A DNA stretch of 17,545 nucleotides from contig CAZJLO010000039.1 of NCBI GenBank assembly GCA_964547105.1, positions 1 to 17,545 of the forward strand, written 5' to 3'. Position 1 is the stretch's first letter. The number at the start of each line of letters is the position of its first letter. The stretch comes from RXOA01 sp964547105. GTDB taxonomy: Bacteria > Bipolaricaulota > Bipolaricaulia > UBA7950 > UBA9294. A program made the translations under genes and the position numbers. Below the pieces are notes generated by a model, which saw only the letters and a list, made by a program, of their open reading frames with translations, was not told the origin of the DNA and ran no database searches. Below are positions 1 through 6,771 of this stretch, piece by piece.

Positions 1-31
1 GGCGTTTCAGGGAGAGACGCGCGAAGGACGT

Positions 32-55
32 GGGCGGTCCGGAAACGGACCGCCC
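32..55 (+). terminator. Terminator-like hairpin of an upstream gene
   Basis: A perfect 10-bp GC-rich stem (32-41 pairing with 46-55) closes a GAAA tetraloop. Only a weak T-rich stretch follows (TGCCTTTGGTGT), so it is not a textbook intrinsic terminator. It probably ends a transcript entering from the left of the window, since no gene is visible between it and the first CDS. Its GNRA loop and missing U-tract match the hairpin at 10916-10947. Confidence 0.6.
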
Positions 56-195
56 TGCCTTTGGTGTCTCGCGTGCGATTGCATGCCGCGGTACGAATCT
101 CACATCAAGTTCACATCCGTACCACAATCCGTTCATCCAAGCGAACTAACCTATGGGAATCTGAGACGGAAGAACATAGCAGGGGAGGTGTGAAC

Positions 196-369
196 ATGGG
201 GAGAAAAGAAATCCTTGATAAGTTGTCGGTTTACGTGCCGCGGAAGCGACTGGAACAGCGTCCGGTAGAACGGTTGATGGAGCTCAGCGAACGTCGGGAT
301 CGATCGGTGAACTATTTGGTTGTCGAGGCGATTCTGCAGTACCTCGCTTCGGAAGAGAACAAGAATTAG
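196..369 (+). CDS. Small ribbon-helix-helix (CopG/Arc-like) protein
   Basis: This encodes a 57-residue, highly charged protein. The ATG is chosen because a strong Shine-Dalgarno (AGGGGAGGTG, 181-190) lies 5 nt upstream; the longer open frame to the left has no such signal. Residues 24-53 resemble the helix-turn-helix half of ribbon-helix-helix DNA-binding proteins: a helix with LMELSERRDRS, a turn, then NYLVVEAILQYL. The preceding KLSVYVP stretch could supply the beta strand that enters the DNA major groove. Such proteins dimerise and act as small repressors or antitoxins. No toxin gene is adjacent; the next gene, 72 nt downstream on the same strand, is a patatin-like phospholipase and could be co-transcribed. 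The family call rests on pattern only. Confidence 0.6.
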   Translation: MGRKEILDKLSVYVPRKRLEQRPVERLMELSERRDRSVNYLVVEAILQYLASEENKN

Positions 370-440
370 GCCCGAGGTTGTCGCGGGTTTGCGCGACCGT
401 ACTTGCATTGCCCCATGGGATTGAGAAGACTCAATGGGCT

Positions 441-1475
441 ATGAACCACGATCAGCATGAGGCCGCGGTGTCGGACGCAATCGAGAGGACGCAAGCGGCA
501 ATCCATGTTGACTTGGATGGTACTTCCGGCGCCAAGCCGAAACTGGGCTTGGCGCTTGCCGCTGGAGGGGCTCGAGGATCGGCCCATTCCGGGGTGCTCC
601 GAGTGTTCGCCGAACACGGAGTTGAGTTTGACGTGGTGGCTGGGGCGAGCATCGGCGCGATTGTCGGTGCGGCGTACGCCGCCGGCATTCCTGCTGAGAG
701 AGTTGAACGGGAATGGGTTTCGACCGACGCAATGCGGATGACGCGGCTGTTTATGCCAACCTTGTCGCGGTCGGGCCTGACCGCCGCGCGCTCCAGACGC
801 GTGAACAGGGTGTCGNNNNNNNNNNAGGATCTTCCGATTCCATTCGCGGCGGTTGCGTGCGATATCGATACTGGAGAGGAAGTTGTCCTGTGCCGGGGGT
901 CGCTTGTGGATGCGGTTAGCGCATCCGCAGCGATCCCCGGCGTCTTTCGCCCGGAACGGGTGGAAGGGCGATTGCTGGTCGATGGCGGGCTGGTCAATCC
1001 ACTTCCCGTTTCCTTGTGTCGAAGAATGGGCGCCGATATCGTTGTCGCGGTGGACATTGTCCCTGTTCCCAGAGCCGCCACCGCCTACGGTCTCCATCTC
1101 TGGGACAACCTCGGCGAGAAGGTGCACGAATTGTTCGAGCAGTCAACCCGTATTCCGGGAACGCTGGGTGAGTTGTTCGATCATCTCCGCGAGACGCGCG
1201 AACGCGAGCATGGCCGCCAGAGACCGATGCCCGGCCTATACGCGGTGATCAGCCAAGCGCTGGCTATCTTCCAGCAACGGATCCTTGAGTTGCAGCTTGC
1301 TGCAGATCCCCCAGATGTTCTGATTCGACCCCAGGTTGAATTTACGTCCGCGAACTACCTCCGATCCGCCGACGGCATCGCCGCCGGCCGAACGGCCGCC
1401 GCGCAGATGCTTCCGGAAGTACTCCGGCAAATCAACCGTCAGCAACAGTCGACAGTCGCGTCGGATCAAAGCTAG
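441..1475 (+). CDS. Patatin-like phospholipase, RssA type (interrupted by assembly gap)
   Basis: This is a serine acyl hydrolase of the patatin family, which cleaves acyl esters of phospholipids with a Ser-Asp dyad. Numbered from the ATG at 441, the oxyanion-hole motif AGGARG is at about 41-46, the nucleophile elbow GASIG at about 68-72 (Ser70), and the catalytic-Asp motif VDGG near 180-183. An N-terminal tail of about 35 residues precedes the domain, and a C-terminal region with LIRPQVEF is typical of bacterial RssA-like proteins. The frame could also open at a TTG at 378; neither start has a strong ribosome site. Ten Ns at 816-825 lie between the elbow and the DGG motif. The frame is kept across them, but family comparison suggests residues are missing there. 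It faces the OsmC operon convergently. Confidence 0.85.
   Translation: MNHDQHEAAVSDAIERTQAAIHVDLDGTSGAKPKLGLALAAGGARGSAHSGVLRVFAEHGVEFDVVAGASIGAIVGAAYAAGIPAERVEREWVSTDAMRMTRLFMPTLSRSGLTAARSRRVNRVSXXXXDLPIPFAAVACDIDTGEEVVLCRGSLVDAVSASAAIPGVFRPERVEGRLLVDGGLVNPLPVSLCRRMGADIVVAVDIVPVPRAATAYGLHLWDNLGEKVHELFEQSTRIPGTLGELFDHLRETREREHGRQRPMPGLYAVISQALAIFQQRILELQLAADPPDVLIRPQVEFTSANYLRSADGIAAGRTAAAQMLPEVLRQINRQQQSTVASDQS
816..825. other. Assembly gap (10 N)
   Basis: Ten Ns fall inside the patatin gene. Related proteins usually carry a longer stretch between the SRSGL-like segment and the FEDLPIP-like segment, so the true gap may be nearer 50-70 bases than 10. That estimate comes from memory of the family, not from an alignment. 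Confidence 0.95.
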
Positions 1476-1554
1476 GCGATATCGCAGCCGGTGCTGCTTC
1501 GGGAGTCCGATGTTCCCCTTGTGCCGTCTCCCTTCCCCCGACTTGCGATGCCGC

Positions 1555-2016
1555 TTACCCGCCTCCGAAGTCCGGCTTGAAGATCGAGATGTCGATCGAA
1601 ACGCCTGTCTGCAACATCTTGTGCACCGGGCATCGGCGGGCGACGGCCATCAGCCGGTCTTGATCCTGGTCGAGAAGCTTCCCTCGGAACGAGATAGAGA
1701 GGGAGATCTCCTCGGCAAACGCGGCGGGAGTCTCGCAGCCATCGCAGTCGTCGACATAGGATCGCCGATAGCGTGCCTCAAGAATGACCTCCTCCAGAGG
1801 AAGAGCATGATGCCGTGCATACGACGTGATGATGATCGCGGTGCACGATGCCAGCGAGACGAGGAGCATTCCGTACGGCGTGATCTCCTGAAGATGCGCG
1901 ACGGGTCGCAGATCTTCGTTGGGTTGCTGTTCCTGCTCGGACGATTGCTGTCCGGGCTCTGAGAGAATTGTCGTGACGAAATCACGTTTCTGGGAAACGA
2001 CGATATGTTCCGACAT
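1555..2016 (-). CDS. OsmC/Ohr-family protein
   Basis: This is a 153-residue member of the OsmC family, whose better-studied members reduce organic peroxides with a reactive cysteine pair. The two family cysteines are present: C58 in LASCTAIIIT at the start of the long central helix, and C129 in RRCPVHKML near the C-terminus. Length is normal for the family. The internal ATG at 2016 is preferred because GGGAGGAG sits about 7 nt upstream; the open frame extends farther but over the preceding gene. A Gln/Glu-rich loop (about residues 22-36) looks like a flexible insertion. It is the third gene of a - strand operon, 20 nt after the FTR fusion, so the reductant for its cysteines may come from the upstream genes. 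Thiol-dependent peroxidase is the default role; many OsmC-like proteins lack a tested function. Confidence 0.85.
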   Translation of the reverse strand: MSEHIVVSQKRDFVTTILSEPGQQSSEQEQQPNEDLRPVAHLQEITPYGMLLVSLASCTAIIITSYARHHALPLEEVILEARYRRSYVDDCDGCETPAAFAEEISLSISFRGKLLDQDQDRLMAVARRCPVHKMLQTGVSIDISIFKPDFGGG

Positions 2017-2036
2017 GGGGCACTCCTCCCTTTCGG

Positions 2037-2927
2037 CTACAGCGCGAAAATCATTGCGCCACGATCGACAAACGGCTGTAGGCTGGCATGTCCTGACGCA
2101 TCCTCCAGCAGAGGAAGCTGTTCTCGTTTCGCGATTGCGGTCACCTTGGCCTGCGCGGCGCAGGCGCGGCAGACTCCGGCGATGAGGTTCTGTGCCTTGA
2201 CCTGATGGTAGAGTCCGTGTTGCGGATGAGTTGGGTCTACGAGCGACGGCAGCCATGCCGGCGACTTTCCCTCGAAGATGATCGACATAGAGACACCGGC
2301 ATCGGCCAAGTCAAGTGCCCACACGAATGCGTGTACCAATCGGAACGGATCTTCAAGGCCGCTGAGGAGCAGGATCGCGACCTTGGTTGCCTGCCGAGAG
2401 CCTCTCCAAGACGGGAAATCGGCTGTGCAGGGAACGAAACGATCCTGGGTTGCCTTGCAGATCGGGCAAAATGCCGGAGGATGAGGCCGTGCGCAGAGGT
2501 AGCCGCATACGGGGCAGCGCCACAGGCCGGCGCGGCCGGGCAGGCCGAGGCCGGCAGAAATCCCGGTCCCGGTCACCGATGTGGAAATCGGGGACCGCCT
2601 TTCCGGCACGGACGGCAAGCTGATGGAGCCGTCCGAGACGGAGCGCGAGACGTACAGCCCGCAGTAGCAGGCTTGCCACTCGAGGAGGTCTTCGTCGCGA
2701 TAATCGCAAGGACAGACAATGTCCCGATCGTTGTCGATGGATCCGTCAGCAAGCCGGCACGGGCACGCCCAGTATCCGTATCGGCGCTCATTGAGCAGAA
2801 GCCCCTCGACGATCGCTTCTGCGAACGATGCATCCGGATTCAGGAAGTAACCGGATGCTTCCGCATCCATACGTAGTCGGCTCGTGGTTTCGCGGATCCG
2901 CGACTGGGAGATGTGGTCGGACGGCAT
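2037..2927 (-). CDS. FTR catalytic subunit - rubredoxin-like - DsrE fusion protein
   Basis: This 296-residue protein appears to be three domains in one chain. Residues 10-95 match the ferredoxin:thioredoxin reductase catalytic subunit: CPC (55/57), CPC (72/74) and CYC (87/89). By analogy with plant-type FTR, C55, C72, C74 and C87 would bind a [4Fe-4S] cluster, and C57 and C89 would form the active disulfide. The spacings (14 and 12 residues) differ from the plant-type enzyme, and CHC is CYC. Residues 135-165 form a rubredoxin-like iron site (WRCPVCGY then FCPICKA). Residues 180-296 resemble DsrE, a sulfur-carrier fold, with C253 and C256 near the usual reactive-cysteine position. The ATG at 2927 overlaps the glutaredoxin stop codon (TAATG), indicating coupling; a longer frame exists but lacks support. 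Cytosolic, with no signal peptide. Confidence 0.85.
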   Translation of the reverse strand: MPSDHISQSRIRETTSRLRMDAEASGYFLNPDASFAEAIVEGLLLNERRYGYWACPCRLADGSIDNDRDIVCPCDYRDEDLLEWQACYCGLYVSRSVSDGSISLPSVPERRSPISTSVTGTGISAGLGLPGRAGLWRCPVCGYLCARPHPPAFCPICKATQDRFVPCTADFPSWRGSRQATKVAILLLSGLEDPFRLVHAFVWALDLADAGVSMSIIFEGKSPAWLPSLVDPTHPQHGLYHQVKAQNLIAGVCRACAAQAKVTAIAKREQLPLLEDASGHASLQPFVDRGAMIFAL

Positions 2928-3211
2928 TATGAAAGCGCCTCTCTCAGTTGGTCGGGCTTGTGGCCAATGATGCACGTCCGGTCGTCGATGACCACCGTAG
3001 GGTACGATTCGCGCGGGTTCCAACTGCGCAGCACAACGAGCTGGGCCTCCTTCTCATCCCCCTCGAGAAGATCCAGATAGACAAAGCGAAAAGCGACCCC
3101 TTCTTGCTGCAGCACGTCGCGGGTCTTCCTGCACCACACACATGTCGAGAGCCCGAGCAGAAGAACGTCGTGCTTGCGATTGCCGGTGACAACAGAACCC
3201 TTTGCTTCCAC
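2927..3211 (-). CDS. Glutaredoxin-like thiol-disulfide protein, FTR partner
   Basis: This is a 94-residue thioredoxin-fold protein with the active-site CVWC (C24/C27) after the first strand, the cis-proline loop SYPTVVI (P71), and a GHKPDQL helix start near the end. The GTG at 3211 is chosen because AAGGAGG lies 5 nt upstream; the open frame to 3241 has no better start. Grx proteins of this CxWC type are often found next to the short-type FTR catalytic subunit, where they are thought to pass electrons between the [4Fe-4S] enzyme and target disulfides. Here the stop codon overlaps the FTR start by one base, so the two are almost certainly made together. The substrate is unknown. Confidence 0.87.
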   Translation of the reverse strand: MEAKGSVVTGNRKHDVLLLGLSTCVWCRKTRDVLQQEGVAFRFVYLDLLEGDEKEAQLVVLRSWNPRESYPTVVIDDRTCIIGHKPDQLREALS

Positions 3212-3235
3212 GATTGCCTCCTTCCGACACGTAAA

Positions 3236-3269
3236 CGGCAAGCCTGTTCATACGACAGGCTACCTGCCG
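3236..3269 (-). promoter_or_regulatory. Short hairpin in the glutaredoxin operon leader
   Basis: AGCCTGT (3241-3247) pairs with ACAGGCT (3255-3261) around a 7-nt loop, and the stem is extended by CGGCA/TGCCG (3236-3240 with 3265-3269) across a 3-nt bulge. It ends about 25 nt before the GTG start and just upstream of its ribosome site. It could be a leader structure; no known riboswitch consensus is recognised. Confidence 0.4.
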
Positions 3270-3300
3270 GATCGGAGCACAGACAACTGCGGAAAAGCAA

Positions 3301-3340
3301 ACGAGAGGAAAGCGTCTCACTCATCGCGCTTTCCTCTCGT
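3301..3340 (-). terminator. Perfect 14-bp inverted repeat, possible attenuator
   Basis: ACGAGAGGAAAGCG (3301-3314) is the exact reverse complement of 3327-3340, with a 12-nt loop. Read on the - strand it is followed by TTTGCTTTT, which resembles an intrinsic terminator, yet no - strand gene lies upstream. It would therefore sit in the leader of the glutaredoxin-FTR-OsmC operon, as an attenuator would. An operator for a dimeric regulator is the alternative. Confidence 0.5.
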
Positions 3341-3514
3341 GCCAAGGAGGCTGAAGAAGACCCCTGTACTCGCACCCCAACTGTACCGGTCGGGACGCTG
3401 ATGCAAGAGCTCAAGTGGGGGGGCGGTGGGTGATCATCAGGTCGGATTGAAGGGTCACGTGTCCGTCCAATCGCAAGGAACTCTGTCGAGAGGCGGTCGC
3501 CAAAGGGAGACCTA

Positions 3515-3544
3515 TTGTCCTGAGGCCTCGTCGAGATCTACAAT
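3515..3544 (+). promoter_or_regulatory. Possible sigma-70-type promoter of the I42 inhibitor gene
   Basis: TTGTCC (3515-3520) and TACAAT (3539-3544) are separated by 18 bp and match the -35 and -10 consensus at 4/6 and 5/6 positions. The predicted start lies only about 10 nt before the ATG at 3562, so the leader would be very short. That weakens the call. Confidence 0.3.
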
Positions 3545-3561
3545 GCGGCAGGGTGATCTAC

Positions 3562-3966
3562 ATGTCTCGAAGGCGGCTCTTGGCGGTCGGATTCGGATGG
3601 ATGATGATGTCGCTTGTTGTCGTTGCGTCGCTTGTGGGATGTGCTCGGATGCAGGTTGCGGATGCTTCCTCGGATGGTCGGCTGATCCAGATGCGGGAAG
3701 GCGATCTGCTCACGATCCGCCTTCGCGGCAATCCGAGCACCGGCGCAGGCTGGGCGTTCGCGCAAGAGCTGAATCCGATGGTGCTTGAACTGACGGAAGA
3801 GATGTCGTTCTCCGCCGACGCTGACGATGTCTGTGGGTCCCCGGGAACGTTTGTGCTTCGGCTGAGGGCGGTTGGACTAGGAACAACTCAAGTTGTCCTT
3901 CAGTACGGACGAGCTTGGGAAGATGAAGTTCTTGAACAGTTCACGATCATTGTCTACGTTCGCTGA
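3562..3966 (+). CDS. Chagasin-like (MEROPS I42) cysteine-protease inhibitor, lipoprotein
   Basis: This is a 134-residue secreted protein. Residues 1-27 form a bacterial lipoprotein signal: basic MSRRR, a hydrophobic run, and a lipobox-like LVGC ending at C27. The rest matches the chagasin fold by its three inhibitory loops: NPSTGAGW (57-64, consensus NPTTGYxW), GSPG (92-95, consensus GxxG) and GRAWE (116-120, where family members carry RPW). Chagasin-type proteins block papain-family cysteine proteases with these loops. The ATG at 3562 is chosen over a GTG at 3553 because AGGGTG lies 6 nt upstream. It is a lone gene, convergent with the lamin-tail protein. As a surface lipoprotein it could protect the cell from its own or foreign proteases; the target is not deducible. 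Confidence 0.8.
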   Translation: MSRRRLLAVGFGWMMMSLVVVASLVGCARMQVADASSDGRLIQMREGDLLTIRLRGNPSTGAGWAFAQELNPMVLELTEEMSFSADADDVCGSPGTFVLRLRAVGLGTTQVVLQYGRAWEDEVLEQFTIIVYVR

Positions 3967-4003
3967 TTCATCGATTGGGATGTGAGGGGGCAATCGCCGG
4001 ACC

Positions 4004-4024
4004 TTCGGGCTACGGGCTACGGGC
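4004..4024. repeat. Three tandem 7-bp units at a convergent gene end
   Basis: T(T/A)CGGGC is repeated three times (4004-4010, 4011-4017, 4018-4024). The array spans the stop codon of the - strand lamin-tail gene. It may be slippage-prone low-complexity sequence; no hairpin with a T-tract is evident here. Confidence 0.5.
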
Positions 4025-5663
4025 TCACATCGCCCTCAAGCGTTCCGTTGGCCGTACCCTTCGTCGCCTCCCGCAGAACCCACAAGGCATTCCACGGCGC
4101 GTCAAGTCCCGTGTCGAATCGCTGCCATGTGAGGGAGTCATTCTCAGCATCTCGAAGCACGGGCGTCTGATCGACCGGGATCCCGCCTGGTGAGATCAGA
4201 CGGATCGCTGCATCGCCGCTGTTCGCCAGCGCAAGCTGGCTGAACGAATAGACATAGCACTCATTGGCGGGGATTGCCGCTATGCCGGAGTCGATAAACA
4301 GTAGGGTCTGATGATACGTGCCGGTGATTGACCAACCCGAGAGATCGACCGGAGCGCTGGTTGGGTTGGAGATCTCGATCCACTCACGGCCGCCGTCAAG
4401 TCCGGCGGGGTTGATTTCGACCTCCGTGATCTGAAGCCGCGGGTACGCCAGCGGCTCGATCGTGATCGAGACGCGAGCGGCATTGGAATCACGGAGCCCA
4501 TCGGAGACGGAATAGACAAAGCTATCACTGCCGGAGACCCCAAAGTCAGGGATGTACGTGAACGAGCCATCGGCCTCCAATGTCACCCGACCACGGGTTG
4601 GATCTGCGACAAGTGCGGCCTCGATAGGATCATTGTCCGCATCGCTGTCGTTTTCGAGGACGCCCGGGGAGCGGACGCTCAGTCCCTGGTTCTCGCCGAC
4701 GACATAACTGTCGTTAATCGCCACGGGTTCCGAGTTGAGTCTTGGGGCAAGCGAAAGCAAGAGCGATGCATGGTCAAGAGCTTCGCTGCGGACAATCGAC
4801 ACGTCGAGAACGCGGTCGCGCAACACCTCACTGACAAGGATGAAGTCGATCTGCTGCCTGCTCGTTTCGTCCTCCACGGTGAAACGCTGATCCTGGGGAA
4901 TGAGTTCCGCGATGTTGAATAGCTCTCGCCCCGGGGCGGTAGGATCGACATCCTTGAGCAGGGATAACGTGCGAGAAATCGGGCGGTTGCCGGAGGCATC
5001 AAGAATGAGGCCGTCGTAGTCATCGAGAGCGCCCATGACAATGGCTCCGAAGCCATTCTCCAACGCTTGGGCTCGAATCTCTTGCTGAAGAAGAAGAGCT
5101 TGTGCCTCCCGCTTGACGGCGGACGCACAGTCCAGTGGTCCATCGACGAAGTCGACGACGAACAAGACGATCGAAAGCTCATCCAAGGTGAACGCGATCC
5201 ATCCGTTGGCGGGGAGAGAAGTGGCGCCGCTGGAGCACGATAGGGTCGAGGTTGGGATCGGATAGGACTGTGTCGATGCCGTACGGCCAGCCGAAGAGAC
5301 CGTTGCAGCGGACAGGAAGCCCACCGAAGAATCCGGATTTTGCGCGCGTGCCGAAAGGTGCAAATAGCCGCATTGAGTGGAAAGCTGTGCCGCGAGGCTG
5401 CTAAGCACGGATGGGACGGCAACGCCGGTGAGCCCTGTGATATCCGCCTTGGAGCCGTCAATCAGGGCGGCAACTTCATCCAGCCATGCCGGGTCAAGCT
5501 GTGAGAAGACGTCGGCCGACGAATCCGCTCCGTTGGGTTGGAGATTCAGAAACAACAACGTCAATCGCTCATCGCACTCGACATCTTCCGCCAGCAATGG
5601 AATACAGAGCGAAACGACACACAGCACGCACAGCCACCACACCAGCGGGGCGATGCGCGTCAT
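4017..5663 (-). CDS. Secreted EEP-fold (degenerate) - cadherin-like - lamin tail domain protein
   Basis: This 548-residue exported protein has a Sec signal peptide at about residues 1-26 (hydrophobic IAPLVWWLCVLCVV). Residues 33-305 resemble the endonuclease/exonuclease/phosphatase fold: FLNLQPNG, GALDDYDG, QIDFILVSE and EALDHASLLL align with its usual catalytic blocks. The usual Glu motif reads TGLTGV and GDxND reads GALDD, so catalysis is doubtful. Residues 312-403 are a cadherin/VCBS-like domain (VLENDSDADND, GSFTYIPDFG, DSFVYSVSDG). Residues 407-540 are a lamin tail domain (ITEVEINP, GREWIEISNP, LSGWSI). A GGAGG favours either this ATG or a GTG two codons upstream (5669). It starts about 40 nt after the Memo-like gene and may be the last gene of that operon. 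A surface-adhesive or DNA-contacting role is inference. Confidence 0.75.
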   Translation of the reverse strand: MTRIAPLVWWLCVLCVVSLCIPLLAEDVECDERLTLLFLNLQPNGADSSADVFSQLDPAWLDEVAALIDGSKADITGLTGVAVPSVLSSLAAQLSTQCGYLHLSARAQNPDSSVGFLSAATVSSAGRTASTQSYPIPTSTLSCSSGATSLPANGWIAFTLDELSIVLFVVDFVDGPLDCASAVKREAQALLLQQEIRAQALENGFGAIVMGALDDYDGLILDASGNRPISRTLSLLKDVDPTAPGRELFNIAELIPQDQRFTVEDETSRQQIDFILVSEVLRDRVLDVSIVRSEALDHASLLLSLAPRLNSEPVAINDSYVVGENQGLSVRSPGVLENDSDADNDPIEAALVADPTRGRVTLEADGSFTYIPDFGVSGSDSFVYSVSDGLRDSNAARVSITIEPLAYPRLQITEVEINPAGLDGGREWIEISNPTSAPVDLSGWSITGTYHQTLLFIDSGIAAIPANECYVYSFSQLALANSGDAAIRLISPGGIPVDQTPVLRDAENDSLTWQRFDTGLDAPWNALWVLREATKGTANGTLEGDVSP

Positions 5664-5706
5664 CGACACCGGAGCACCTCCGTCAGTGGATACCAGCATA
5701 CAGGCT

Positions 5707-6771
5707 TCATCGACGGCTGTCCACGCCGGCTGGATCGGGCAGGTAGACGGCAAGGGCCGATGCGACAAAGCACGGGCGGGGTACACCGAGGATCCCTGCG
5801 TAGTCGACCATCTCCAGCGAAAGGAGCCGTACCGAAGCATGCGGCCCGAGCCATGCCGTGACGATCGGCAGGATGAACCGTTGATCATTCGCCAATTCCG
5901 TGAGGTAACGAAATGCGGTATCGTCGACGCCTCCCTCGAAAAGCGTCTGCGCGAGGGTAGCTTGAAGTCGATCCCTCAGGAGGCGGAATGCATACCGATC
6001 CCGATCGTCCACTGCTCGATTGTCAGGAACGTCTACTCCGTAGAATGGGCCATAGTGTATGAGATCTCCCGTGACAACGAGGGCCGTGCTTGATGCGCGT
6101 AGCGTTGACAGCTTGGCGGCGATGTTCTCCGAAACGTCAACATGTGGGATTCCCGGCGTCCGGGTTACGCCGACGTAGATGGGCAGGAGTTCGGGAGAGA
6201 AGGAGGGAACATGCTCCATGTAGGCAGCGAGGATCGCGAGGAATGTGTCCAGCGAGAACTCCCGAGACGTGATCGCAAGGCGATCGGTGCGCAGCAAGGA
6301 CGTGCCGGTGGGGTTCCAGTTCATCAGGCAGGGGCGGAGCCGATCAACAGGTGGCGGTGGGATCAGCGCTCCACCGATACCGCGCAGTGCGGCGCGAAGA
6401 GCATCCGGATTCGTGTTGGGCTCGAGGGCGACGCGAAACGAATCTTGCGCTTGGCGAGGAAGAGATCCCCGATGCAAGACGCCGAGAAGGAGGATGCGTT
6501 CGATCCCCGCGCGGTGGAGGGCGGCAACGGCGCGCGCATCGACGGGGCCTGCGGTGGCGAGCGTCGTATGCGGAAACGAGAGCACAGCCCCCTTACGGAT
6601 GCATTCAATGAGAGCGGCATCTTCGGTTGCTGCCGCTTTGCGCACCCATTCGGCAATGTTTCTTGCCGCTTCGGGGGTTGTGCGTTCGGCACGGTAGAAT
6701 TGCTTCCAATCGATTCCGTCAGCGGTTAACTTCTTCAGATCACTCTCCGGACGACAAGCGCCCGAGTTCAA
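5707..6771 (-). CDS. Memo-family protein (AmmeMemoRadiSam B-like)
   Basis: This is a 354-residue protein of the Memo family, a fold related to class III extradiol dioxygenases. The key residues line up with human MEMO1: H68 in SFPHTTL and H100 in LLGVLH are 32 apart, as H49 and H81 are in MEMO1; D236 and H239 in TGDLIHYG match D189/H192; C334 in PRPCFV may match C244. Bacterial members are often encoded with AMMECR1 and radical-SAM genes, and neither is present here. The likely start is TTG at 6771, sharing bases with the stop of the ATP-grasp gene (TTGA) with GGAG 8 nt upstream; the open frame extends to 6921 but only inside the neighbour. The first 60 residues are an extra helical region. 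The reaction is unknown. Confidence 0.75.
   Translation of the reverse strand: MNSGACRPESDLKKLTADGIDWKQFYRAERTTPEAARNIAEWVRKAAATEDAALIECIRKGAVLSFPHTTLATAGPVDARAVAALHRAGIERILLLGVLHRGSLPRQAQDSFRVALEPNTNPDALRAALRGIGGALIPPPPVDRLRPCLMNWNPTGTSLLRTDRLAITSREFSLDTFLAILAAYMEHVPSFSPELLPIYVGVTRTPGIPHVDVSENIAAKLSTLRASSTALVVTGDLIHYGPFYGVDVPDNRAVDDRDRYAFRLLRDRLQATLAQTLFEGGVDDTAFRYLTELANDQRFILPIVTAWLGPHASVRLLSLEMVDYAGILGVPRPCFVASALAVYLPDPAGVDSRR

Larger units (their letters stand above)
3212..3561. promoter_or_regulatory. Divergent intergenic region with two hairpins
   Basis: This region of about 350 bp separates the - strand redox operon from the + strand inhibitor gene. No convincing gene is seen in it. 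It holds a short hairpin (3236-3269), a perfect 14-bp inverted repeat (3301-3340), a G-run near 3417-3423, and a possible + promoter at 3515-3544. The half near 3345-3510 shows no structure I can interpret. Confidence 0.5.

Noticed and set aside
1484..1497. A small inverted repeat (GCAGC-CGGT-GCTGC) after the patatin gene.
   Set aside because: A 5-bp stem with no T-run is too weak to call a terminator, although its convergent position would suit one.
2205..2876. A 223-codon + strand frame opposite the FTR fusion gene.
   Set aside because: The - strand protein carries ordered CPC/CPC/CYC and CPVC/CPIC motifs; the + frame has none.
2944..3324. A possible leader peptide starting MSETLSSRLL inside the hairpin loop upstream of glutaredoxin.
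   Set aside because: It has a passable ribosome site, but the frame does not stop before glutaredoxin; it runs through that gene out of frame, so it looks accidental.
3380..3406. A TTGCAT ... TACAGT pair on the - strand as promoter of the glutaredoxin operon.
   Set aside because: The spacer is only 15 bp and both boxes are partial matches; not distinguishable from chance.
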